In this document: positions 8,073 to 15,000 of the stretch, piece by piece
How positions within the stretch are numbered: the stretch's first letter is position 1
How the letters are laid out: each line of letters opens with the position of its first letter
Source of the DNA: Penaeus vannamei
Lineage: Eukaryota; Arthropoda; Malacostraca; Decapoda; Penaeidae
DNA length: 15,000 nucleotides
Reading direction: 5' to 3'
Assembly: GCF_042767895.1 (NCBI RefSeq)
Contig: NC_091567.1
Location: 9,914,091-9,929,090 of the forward strand
Made by a program: the position numbers and the translations under genes
Notes under the pieces: generated by a model
Told to the model about the DNA's origin: nothing
Database searches by the model: none
What the model saw: only the letters and a program-made list of their open reading frames with translations

Positions 8073-8107
<35 letters not shown>

Positions 8108-8138
8108 CCCCCTCTCTGCCTATCTTTCTTTCTTTCTT

Positions 8139-8206
<68 letters not shown>
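8073..8206. repeat. (TC)n - (TTTC)n - (TC)n compound microsatellite
   Basis: (TC)n at 8073-8104, a short CCTCCCCCC break, TTTC units at about 8124-8146, then (TC)n at 8145-8206. Confidence 0.96.
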
Positions 8207-8213
<7 letters not shown>

Positions 8214-8595
8214 CTCCATCTCCAAAACAACAAAACATCTTTATGACTCCCGCTATCTAAGCTAAAAGAGCGACAAAGGCACGCAATGCAGGAACAGATG
8301 TTGCAAGCACAAGCAAAAACAAGGCGACTGATACCGAGAAACGTCCTTGTTCGTTTGTTTGTCCGGGTGTTTATGAATCGTCGTTTTCTGTATGTTTTTG
8401 TCTTGTTTATTTGTTTGCTTTTTCCCCAGTTCTTCCCGCACAGAATCGAAAGAAAGAAAGAATCGAAACATCAACTAAAAACAAGATGATAAAAATGAAA
8501 AGAAAATGTGAAAAAAGAGAAATAAATGAGATAGACAAAATAATATGGAACGTAGGAGCTAACCTAAACCTCCTCCTTATACTAGCTATATAAGA
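8207..8595. other. Unique island with conflicting exon-like signals on both strands
   Basis: On +, TTTGCTTTTTCCCCAG ends at 8429 and opens a Lys-rich frame of 53 codons to a stop at 8593. Just upstream a frame reading LKERQRHAMQEQMLQAQAK looks helical but has no consensus donor. On -, a T-rich tract ending TTTTTAG near 8475 opens 70 codons to 8262. Because both strands look equally open, I call no gene. The + reading is slightly preferred, since T-rich sequence before 8429 resembles an intron end. Confidence 0.35.
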
Positions 8596-8611
8596 AGGGG
8601 TTAGATGAGGG

Positions 8612-8797
8612 TGGGGGGACGGGAATGAGGTCGGGGAGGGGGTAGGAGGGGAATGCGGGGATGGGGAGAGTAAGAGGTGAATGCGGGGATGGGGAGGGTA
8701 GGAGGGGAATGCGGGGATGGGGAGGGTAGGAGGGGAATGCGGGGATGGGGGAAGGGTGGAGTAGGAGGTGAATGCGGGGATGGGGGGGGGGGGGGTT
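8612..8797. repeat. 28-bp G-rich minisatellite, six units
   Basis: GAATGCGGGGATGGGGAGGG units start at 8623 (GAATGA variant), 8651, 8679, 8707, 8735 and 8770: four exact 28-bp steps and one of 35. The array ends in a G14 run at 8782-8795. Copies at 8707 and 8735 are identical over the unit. Four or more GGGG runs per unit pair give strong G-quadruplex potential on the + strand. Twenty-eight is not a multiple of three, so no steady reading frame crosses it. Confidence 0.92.
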
Positions 8798-8945
8798 ACA
8801 CCAATCAAGAGTAGGGAGATGCGTGTAACATGGATGCTGATGATGCACGTTTTTGGAGAGGTTAAATCACATGATCCTCCGAGGCATCCTTCAGGCTTAG
8901 GGATAATATGTTTGCAGGCTCTGCAAAAGCTGCTTTGACGAGCCT
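8798..8945. other. Unique island with a Cys-containing minus-strand frame
   Basis: On the minus strand one frame reads SSFCRACKHIIPKPEG followed by further Cys residues (about 8845-8935). The CxxC spacing is suggestive, but no good donor follows and no family is recognisable. On + an overlapping frame reads LCKSCFDEP after TTTGCAG at 8915. Both may be chance, so no gene is called. Confidence 0.3.
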
Positions 8946-9102
8946 TTGGGAAGGAAGGAAGGAGGGAGGGAGGGAGGGAGAGGGGAAGGAGGGATGGAGA
9001 GAGGAAGAAGGGGAGAAAGGAGGGATGGAAAGAGGAATAAAGGGAGGGAGGAAGAGGGAGGAAGTAGGGATGGAGAGAGGAAGGAAGGAAGGCAGGGAGG
9101 GA

Positions 9103-9178
<76 letters not shown>
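8946..9178. repeat. GGAA/GGGA purine tract ending in (AG)n
   Basis: Irregular GGAAGGAGGGAGGG words (8946-9106) followed by an uninterrupted 72-bp AG run at 9107-9178. Confidence 0.93.
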
Positions 9179-9181
<3 letters not shown>

Positions 9182-9239
9182 GAAATGCCGTAGAAGAAAA
9201 GAAAATTCAAGAAGAAATAAAATGGTTCCTGTACTTCTT

Positions 9240-9890
9240 TCTCCTCCCTCCCCCCCTTTCCCCCGCTTCTCCTCCCCAGTCCTTCCGCTATCCAAACACC
9301 TCAAATCCAACAATTAATCTTCAATATCGTTCACAAATTCGAACAACTCCCTCACAACCCCCCCACCCCAGCCCTCGCCCTCCCCCCCATCCGACACCTT
9401 ACCCCCTACCACACCCCCCGGACCGTAGGTTCCCCTCACCTACCTACCTCCTCTTCCCCATCCCAGACCTTACCGTCCTCCTCCCCCGACTTACCTAACG
9501 CCTCTTCCCACATCCAGGAACTTACCCACTCCGCCCCCTCCCTCTGGACCTCCTTATCCTCCTCTTACACAAATCTAACCCTCCCCCACCCCAGAACTTA
9601 CCTCCTTCTCCCCCTCTCACCTCCTTTCCCTTCCCCCTTTCCCCCTTTGCCAGACGTTACCCTCTTCTCCCCCTCCACACCTTTCCTTTCCCCCTTTACC
9701 AGACCTTACCCTCCTTCTCCCCCTCTACACCTCCCCCTTTCCCCTTTCCCCCTCCCCTTTACCAGACCTTACCCTCTTCTCCCCCTCTACACCTCCTTCC
9801 CCTTCCTCCTTTCCCCCTTTACCAGACCTTACCTTCTTCTCCCCCTCTACCCCAGACCTAACCCTCCCCCCCCCCACCTTCCGAACTCAA
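9240..9890. repeat. C-rich degenerate minisatellite with recurring CCAGACCTTACC
   Basis: CAGACCTTAC or CAGAACTTAC words recur at about 9464, 9516, 9592, 9651, 9700, 9763, 9823 and 9853, separated by CTCCTTCTCCCCCTCTACACC filler. Spacing is 30-76 bp, mostly 49-63. The last four units are most alike. On the minus strand nearly every copy presents GGTAAG, the core of a 5' splice site. No coding signal: frames read Pro/Ser/Leu/Thr. Confidence 0.8.
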
Positions 9891-10032
9891 ACGACCAAGC
9901 CAGAAGTCCCAAGACACCTGCCCAGCCGCGGAGGCGTAAGGCGACTACAAAACCCTTATGAAAAGCTCAAGCCAAGCGGAAAAGAACCAGACAACAGACA
10001 CATGACCTCTACACACATAGAGATACTGAGAG
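9891..10032. other. Unique spacer, no gene seen
   Basis: Mixed-composition sequence (about 9891-10015) joining the C-rich array to the next AG tract. No splice-framed exon found. Confidence 0.4.
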
Positions 10033-10141
<109 letters not shown>

Positions 10142-10197
10142 AAGAGGGTGGAGGGAGGAATAGAGACAGACAGATAATTAGAGAGTTAGACAAATAG

Positions 10198-10587
10198 AGA
10201 TAAAGAGAGTTGGTAGGGAAAATAAGTTTCCTTTTATCCCAATAAGGGATTATTCGAATAGCAAAGAAAATAAATAACCACGTTATACCTCAAAACAACG
10301 ACTAAAACATCCCGGCCAAAAAAGATCATCGCACTACCCACACAAAACCAACAACAACAACAATCACAAGATAAGTAAATTTTCAAAAAAGACACCTAAA
10401 TAAATCAAACTACAGTAAAAAAAAAAAAATCAAAAGACCTCTCAAAATCCAGAAGTCAATCAAGGCCAACGAGTTAATGGATAACAATCGGTAGTGTTCT
10501 GGCCGTAACGACCTGCCATTGAGGCGTTTAAGGACCTTGTTCTTCGTTGGGCGTCGGGTTGCAAAATCTTAATCGGAAAAGAATAGT
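10198..10587. other. AT-rich unique island, no gene recognised
   Basis: A/C-rich with CAACAACAACAA near 10350 and an A13 run at 10417-10429. The 3' part (10440-10580) is balanced and contains GTTAATGGATAACAATCGG, CCATTGAGGCG and TTAATCGG, words of the homeodomain/POU type also seen in the islands at 491-700 and 13201-13440. Stops are frequent; no exon is supported. Confidence 0.4.
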
Positions 10588-11490
10588 GTGCGAGGAGGAG
10601 GAGGAGGAGGAGGGGGAGGAGGAGGAGGAGGAGGAGGAGGAGGAGGAGGAGGAGGAGGGGAGGAGGAGGAGGAGGAGGAGGGGAGGAGGAGGGAGGGGGA
10701 GGAGGAGGAGGAGGAGGAGGAGGAGGGAGGAGGAGGAGGAGGGGAGGGGAGGAGGAAGGAGGAGGAGGAGGAGGAGGAGGAGAAGAAGAAGAAGAAGAAG
10801 AAGAAGAAGAAGAAGAAGAAGAAGAAGAAGAAGGAAAAGGAGAAGGAGAAGGAGAAGAAGAAAGGGAAAGGAGAAGGAGAAGGAGAAAGAGAAGAAGAAA
10901 AAGAAGATGATGAAGAAGAAGGGGGAATGGACCGGGGGAGAGGAAGAAACTGAGAGAGGGAGGAGAAATAGGAAAGAAGAGTGAGTTAGAGATGAGAGCA
11001 GTAGGATGGGGAGGGAGAGAATATAGGGAAGAAGGGGGAATGAACTAGGGGAGGGAAAAACTCAGATAGGGAGGAGAGATAGGGAAAGAAGAGGGAGGGA
11101 GAGAAGGAGGGAAGAAGAGTAGCTGGATGGAGGGGAAGGAATATAAGGAAAATGGGGAATGAAATGAGGGAGCGAAGAGAAAAAAAGGGAAGAAGGGTGA
11201 CTGGATGAGGGGAGGGGAAAAGTAAGAAATGGGAGGAAGGGACTGGGCGAGGGAGGGAATGAGAAAAGAGAGAAAAGGAAGGAGAACTATGAGAGGCGAG
11301 GAGAGGGAGGTATGAGAAAAGACGAATGTCTGGACGGGGTGGGAGATGAGGAGAAAGAAAGAATAAAAGAATAAACGAAAAGAGAACGAACGGGAGAGAG
11401 AGTAGACCAGAATAGAGAAGAGGCAGAAATTTAGAGGAAGAGAGGAGGGAGAAGAGGAAACGAGGAGAGGAGAGGAGTGGGTGAGGGGAA
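10588..11490. repeat. 900-bp purine block: (GGA)n, (GAA)n, then irregular
   Basis: Nearly pure (GGA)n at about 10591-10780, (GAA)n at about 10780-10835, GGAGAA mixtures to 10920, then irregular G/A-rich sequence with recurring GGATGGGGAGGG and GGGAATGAA words to 11490. The ORFs are poly Glu, poly Gly, poly Arg or poly Lys depending on frame. (GAA)n of this type is known to form triplex DNA. Confidence 0.93.
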
Positions 11491-11775
11491 GGCTAATCAC
11501 TCTAGGGTCTGCAATCAATTATACCCGGGTGGAACAAAGGATAAAAAATGCCAGAAGGAACATGACCCGAGTTTAATGAACTGAAGTTTAAGGGGAGGGG
11601 GGAGGAGGAGGAGGAGGGAGGGGGGAGGGGGGCGTTCGAAGCTACTACGGCATAACATTATAGTTGGGATTTAGGGGGGGGGGTGATAATGCCTTGGTAT
11701 TTGATCTTAAGGAGAGTATGTCATAAACAGATTGGATTTCAATTTTGAAAACTTTTTTTGACGCTTTTATTATTT
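11491..11775. other. Unique island with G-rich patches
   Basis: Balanced sequence interrupted by a GGAGGGG-rich patch (11590-11630) and a G run near 11676. No open frame with splice sites. Likely intron or intergenic. Confidence 0.45.
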
Positions 11776-12005
11776 TTTCTCTTCCTTAACCCTCTCTCTC
11801 TATCTGTCTGTCTATCTCTCTCTCTGTCATTCACTTACTGACTCCCTTCCTTCATCCCTCTCTCCCTCACTCCCTCATTCACTCACTACCTTCCTTCCTT
11901 CCTTCCCTCCCCCTTTTCCCTTCCCTGTCTCTGTCCAACTCTCCTTCCCTCACTTTTCTTCCCCTTCCCCTCTCTTCCCCCCTCCCCCTCCTCCTCCTCA
12001 GCCCC
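11776..12005. repeat. Pyrimidine tract with CTCACTCCCT and TTCC words
   Basis: C/T-rich with TCTCTCTATCTGTCTGTC (11795-11815), ACTCACTC and (TTCC)n (about 11890-11905) parts. The minus-strand reading is Glu/Gly/Arg repeat translation. Confidence 0.85.
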
Positions 12006-12215
12006 CAAGCAGTCTCCGGCAAGTCACGTGATTTAATAAATTCCCAAGTCTTTATTCGTGTCCGCCCGCCGCCGGTACTGGCCTTTGGAGCCATTATATT
12101 TGGCTCTGCTTTTACCAGATTGAACGATGGGAGTGCGTCGGTGCATGTACTTACGTGTACACATACGTACATAAACATACAGTCAGGTATATACAAATCC
12201 AGACGCATATAGAGG
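12006..12215. other. Unique island with a TCACGTGA E-box and a small hairpin
   Basis: TCACGTGA at 12024-12031 is a palindromic E-box; with its flank (GTCACGTGAT) it resembles the site preferred by MITF/TFE-type bHLH-ZIP proteins. GAGCCA at 12088-12093 and TGGCTC at 12101-12106 form a 6-bp stem with a 7-base AT loop. TGGCTCTGCTTTTACCAG at 12101-12118 is a good + strand acceptor, but no good donor follows. Alternating ACGTGTACACATACGTAC near 12150-12172 is mildly Z-prone. Confidence 0.4.
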
Positions 12216-12280
12216 GTGGACGAGAGAGAAAGAGATAGAGAGAAGACAAGGAGAGAAGGAGTGGAGAGAAAGAGAGATAG

Positions 12281-12367
<87 letters not shown>

Positions 12368-12400
12368 AGAGAAAGAAAGAAAGAGAAAGAGAGAGAGGCG
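12216..12400. repeat. (GATA)n - (AG)n compound microsatellite
   Basis: GA-rich lead-in, about nine ATAG/GATA units (12279-12314), then (AG)n to about 12362 and GAAA/GAGA words. Confidence 0.95.
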
Positions 12401-12516
12401 CAAGACAAACACCCAAGAAACAGAACCTCCCCACGCTTGTCCCCCCACCGCTCTTTCCTCTTTTCCCTTCTGCCCCCCTCACTCCACCCCATCCTCCATC
12501 CCCTCCTCCCCCCTCG
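12401..12516. other. C/T-rich spacer
   Basis: Short pyrimidine-rich stretch (CCCCTC and CCATCC words) with no gene signal. Confidence 0.5.
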
Positions 12517-12659
12517 TCACCATGTCCAGCGAGCGACCTTGTCTTGAAATGGTTTAATAACACTATTGCTGCCCCGGCCCGCTTGGAGGCATGTCTGCCC
12601 AGCCGTTCGTATATCACCCAAATTACAGCCCGTGTATGTCAGCTTACAGCAGATGGGAC
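12517..12659 (-). other. Unique island with a weak minus-strand terminal-exon candidate
   Basis: On the minus strand a long pyrimidine tract ends CCCCCTCCTTTCAG, the acceptor with AG at 12661-12660. In one frame the sequence is then open to TGA at about 12517, beginning PICCKLTYTGCNLGD. Composition is ordinary and there are four Cys. But the pyrimidine tract is simply the complement of the neighbouring GGA block, the + strand is also open (VRISPKLQPVYVSLQQ), and no poly(A) signal is evident. I list it as a candidate only. Confidence 0.2.
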
Positions 12660-12665
12660 CTGAAA

Positions 12666-12995
12666 GGAGGGGGATGAGGAGCAAGGAGATGGGAAGGAGG
12701 AGGAGGAGGAGGAGGAGGAGGAAGAAGGAGAAGGAGGTGGAAAAGGAAGAGGGAGAAAGAGGAAGAGCTGGCGGTGGTAATGGCGGTGTTAAAACTAAGA
12801 AAGAAAGAAGCAGGAGGAGGAGGAGGAAGAGAAAGAACAGGAAGAAAGAAGAAGAAGAAGAGACTTGGAACGAGGAGGAGGTATAAAATGGAATGAAGGC
12901 ACTTAACGGGAAGAGGCCGGAAGAGAAACACAAAGAGAAAAGAAAGAAAAGAAGGAAAAAGAAGAGGAAACTGTGATATGAAAAAAGGCAGGAAA
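12666..12995. repeat. (GGA)n/(GAA)n/GAAA purine tract
   Basis: Interrupted GGA triplets (12695-12725), GAAG/GGA mixtures, a small GGCGGTGG break near 12770, then AAAGAAAGAA words. No coding support. Confidence 0.9.
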
Positions 12996-13200
12996 GAAAG
13001 GAGAAGAAGACAACAGAAGTGACGATAATATCCAACTAACCACAATATGAAGACAGCACAAACAACACAAACAAGCAAACAAACACAAGCACACCCAGAA
13101 GAAGACACACGACCCATAACAAATAACACGATTTACCTCCCCACAAGTCTATTTTTTCTCTCCCCCTTTCCTCCCGTTATTCATTCTGTTTTTATCTTCC
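12996..13200. other. A/C-rich then C/T-rich spacer
   Basis: ACAACACAAACAAGCAAACAAACACAAGC words near 13055-13095 and a CT-rich part at 13140-13200. No exon seen. Confidence 0.45.
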
Positions 13201-13440
13201 TCCGCCCATTAATAGCGACGCCGAAAATCAATTAGTTAATAACATTACGATCTTCCGTAAAGACAGCTCCATTGACCAAGCCGAGGCAGCCCAAGAAGCG
13301 AGGAAGGGAAGCCATTAAGGTCGAAAATCCCATTAACGAGAGGTAACGGGACGGGCCATTGTGCTTGCTGTGGGATGGCACTCTGATGACGCTGAATCAC
13401 GTGCTGCCTCGAGACAAACCATTGTGTTTCCTAACAGCTG
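13201..13440. promoter_or_regulatory. Homeodomain- and E-box-rich island, possible conserved non-coding element
   Basis: The island packs ATTAAT (13208), CAATTAG (13229-13235), GTTAAT (13235-13240), GCCATTAAGG (13311-13320), CCATTAA (13330), GCCATT (13355), CCATTG (13419), CACGTG (13398-13403) and CAGCTG (13435-13440) into 240 bp. TAAT/ATTA cores are homeodomain sites, GCCAT is the Pho/YY1 core, and CANNTG words are bHLH sites. The density in non-repetitive sequence suggests an enhancer-like element. A coding reading also exists: on +, 13267-13342 is open between GACAG and GAG|GTAACG and reads TKPRQPKKRGREAIKVENP. Its acceptor lacks a good pyrimidine tract. I cannot exclude either. Confidence 0.3.
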
Positions 13441-13910
13441 ACGATGGAGGAAGTAAGGAAGGGGAGGAGGAAGAAAGCAAGGAAAGGGAGGAGGGAGGAA
13501 GCAAGGAAGGGGAGGAGAGGGGAAGCAAGGAAGGGGAGGAGGAAGACGGGGAGGAGGGAGGAAACAAGGAAGGGGAGGAGGAAGACGGGGATGAGGGAGA
13601 AAGGAGAGGAGGGATGAAACAAGGAAGGGGAGGAGGGAGGAAGCAAGGAAGGGGAGGAGGGAGGAAGGAGAGGAATAAGAGGATGGGGAAGAAGGAGATG
13701 AAGGGGGAGGAGGGAGAGGAAGAGGAGGAGGGGGAGGAAAGGGAAAGAGAGAGGGAGGAAGAGAGGAAGAGGGAGGAATGGGAGAGGATGAGGATCGAGG
13801 GAGGGAAAATGGGATGGAGGGAGGAAGATGGGGGAGGGTTGAATAAAGAAAAGAGAAAAAAAAGAGGAATTGGGAAGGAAATGATGGAAAGAGAGAAAGA
13901 AAGAAGAAGA
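13441..13910. repeat. 24-bp purine minisatellite and purine tract
   Basis: AAGGAAGGGGAGGAGG units start at 13455, 13479, 13503, 13527, 13566, 13621 and 13645 (steps 24, 24, 24, 39, 55, 24), then decay into GGAGGAGGGAGGAAG to 13910. Because 24 is a multiple of three, the + frame from ATG at 13386 runs 176 codons to TAG at 13914, with an 8-residue SKEGEEEG-like repeat after a short unique leader (TLNHVLPRDKPLCFLTADD). It might be a real acidic repeat exon, but a purine repeat without stops gives this for free, so I annotate a repeat. Confidence 0.85.
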
Positions 13911-14040
13911 CATTAGCTCTAGACGGAAATGGAGGAAGAGAATACCGAAAGGAACAAATTGAACAAAATATGGTAAAATAGATATAAAGGACGCGAAACA
14001 AAAGCATAAAAATAATAATAACAAAACCAATAATGAAAAC
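13911..14040. other. A-rich spacer
   Basis: A-rich unique sequence leading into trinucleotide repeats; no gene signal. Confidence 0.5.
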
Positions 14041-14230
<190 letters not shown>

Positions 14231-14500
14231 ATAAACAAAACAAATTAGAAATAATAAAAAAACGGAAGAGAAAAGTCAAATCCCCGCCCATGACAAGCAA
14301 GACCCAGAAATGACGACAGAGTTATAGTGACACCATAATCACTCCGCCCCCCTACCCCTCTCCCCCTCTTCCCCCTTCCCCCACCTCGCCAGAGTGATGA
14401 TTTCTCTTGATTCACTCCGCTTGTTTAAGTCGCAGGATTATCCCATAAAGCTGATTGCTAATTAAGGAAAGAGAGAGACAGAAAAAAAGTAGACACATGC
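14231..14500. other. Unique island, no gene recognised
   Basis: Balanced sequence with a C/T-rich run at 14345-14395. On + the site TTTAAGTCGCAG near 14435 opens nine codons to TAA (GATTATCCCATAAAG...), too little to call. Contains a CTAATTA homeodomain-type word near 14458. Confidence 0.4.
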
Positions 14501-14757
14501 TTTTTGCTGTTGCTGTTGTTGTTTGCTATTGTTGTTGTTGTTGTTTGTTGTCGCTGTTGGTGGTGCTGTGGTTGTTGCTGTTGCTATTGTTATTTGTTGT
14601 TATTTTTGTTGTTTGTTGTTGTTGCTGTTGTTGTTGTTAGTGATCGTGGTGTTTGTTGTTGTTTCTGTTGTTGTTTGTTGCTGTTGCTGCTGTTGTTGTT
14701 GTTGTTGCTGTTGTTGTTTGTTGTTACTGTTGTAGTTGTTGTTGCTGTTGTTGTCAT
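14501..14757. repeat. (GTT)n with GCT interruptions
   Basis: Interrupted GTT/GCT triplets across about 255 bp. On the minus strand they read AAC/CAA/CAG. This is the reverse complement motif of the (AAC)n array at 14041-14230, with a 270-bp spacer, so the two form long inverted arms. A minus-strand ORF (14600-14863) starts with a unique charged leader (MRTERCDADSPPRRFQ) and runs into Asn/Gln repeats. That is reported as an observation, not a gene. Confidence 0.93.
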
Positions 14758-14880
14758 TTCCTCCTTTATATATCTCCTTGACGAGTTCCTTCTTATCACG
14801 CGAGTCCTTTGTTGTCTGGAATCGTCTCGGAGGCGAGTCGGCGTCGCATCTCTCTGTTCTCATTTATTATATATTTCTTT
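14758..14880. other. Unique island
   Basis: Mixed-composition sequence with TATATATC (around 14768) and TTATTATATATTTC (14864-14877). On the minus strand it holds the charged leader of the Asn/Gln ORF, with an AT-rich TATA-like run just upstream of its ATG. Confidence 0.35.
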
Positions 14881-15000
14881 GGAGGGAGCAGAGAGAGAGG
14901 GAAGGGGGGAGAGGGAGTGGCAGGGAGAGGGAAGGTGAGGGTGAGGCTAAGGGGAGGAAGAGGGACAGTGAGAGGGTGAGGGAGAGAGAGGGCGGGGAGG
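14881..15000. repeat. GA/GGGA purine tract, continues past the window
   Basis: GAGAGAGGGAAGGGG and GTGAGGGTGAGG words to the window end; no coding support. Confidence 0.85.

Noticed and set aside
8262..8593. Exon-like frames on both strands, one with a Phe/Leu/Val membrane-like segment on +
   Set aside because: The hydrophobic segment is a T-rich intron-end-like stretch, and equally open frames on opposite strands give no way to choose.
8846..8935. Zinc-finger-like CxxC frame on the minus strand
   Set aside because: Only one CxxC pair with irregular further Cys spacing, no His/Cys pattern matching a known finger, and no matching donor.
10547..10984. Glu/Arg/Lys-rich 145-codon protein
   Set aside because: Pure (GGA)n and (GAA)n; no start context and no unique segment beyond about 12 residues.

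Overview
This is a eukaryotic, almost entirely non-coding window dominated by simple-sequence DNA. By eye, well over half of it is microsatellite or strand-asymmetric purine/pyrimidine tract: (AG)n or (CT)n, (GGA)n, (GAA)n, GGGA, (AC)n, ACAG/TCTG, GATA, (AAC)n and (AAT)n, several of them long uninterrupted runs. There is no dense ORF layout, no Shine-Dalgarno pattern, no operon, and no rRNA, tRNA or CRISPR signal. The best guess is an arthropod with a microsatellite-saturated genome, most plausibly a decapod crustacean such as a penaeid shrimp. That is an inference from repeat style, not from any recognised gene.

Layout. Repeat blocks alternate between purine-rich and pyrimidine-rich on the + strand, with unique islands of about 100-450 bp between them. 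Purine blocks lie at about 1-490, 800-1460, 3260-3716, 5530-5930, 6240-6960, 8600-8797, 8946-9178, 10015-10140, 10588-11490, 12216-12400, 12666-12995, 13441-13910 and 14881-15000. Pyrimidine blocks lie at about 700-795, 2271-2740, 3891-4228, 4640-5050, 7271-7680, 8073-8206, 9240-9890, 11776-12005 and 14340-14395. Nested in them are real minisatellites: 113-bp spaced copies near the start, 46-bp-class units at 3327-3540, 48-bp units at 4721-4816, 28-bp units at 8623-8797, a C-rich 30-60-bp array at 9464-9860, and 24-bp units at 13455-13670.

Genes. The one stretch I would defend as coding is an 81-bp internal exon on the minus strand at 1660-1740. It has a consensus branch/polypyrimidine/CAG acceptor, a GTAAGG donor, a single open frame in phase 0-0 and GC-ending codons. 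I do not recognise the 27-residue product. Weaker splice-compatible candidates are a minus-strand start-codon exon at 7168-7234, a plus-strand 54-bp exon at 6054-6107 and a plus-strand 3'-terminal exon at 7684-7790. Together they suggest that the window lies mostly within introns of one or two genes. Nearly all longer ORFs are translations of repeats (poly Ser-Leu, Glu-Arg, Pro-Ser, Asn/Gln) and are not genes.

Regulatory-looking islands. Two perfect CRE palindromes 74 bp apart flank a forkhead motif (2751-2832). An 18-bp perfect palindrome is centred on an E-box (507-524). A Z-DNA-prone tract lies at 2929-3022. A homeodomain/E-box-rich island lies at 13201-13440. I see no convincing new multi-gene system. 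The most useful leads are the minus-strand exon, the CRE pair, and the alternation of complementary tracts around short islands.
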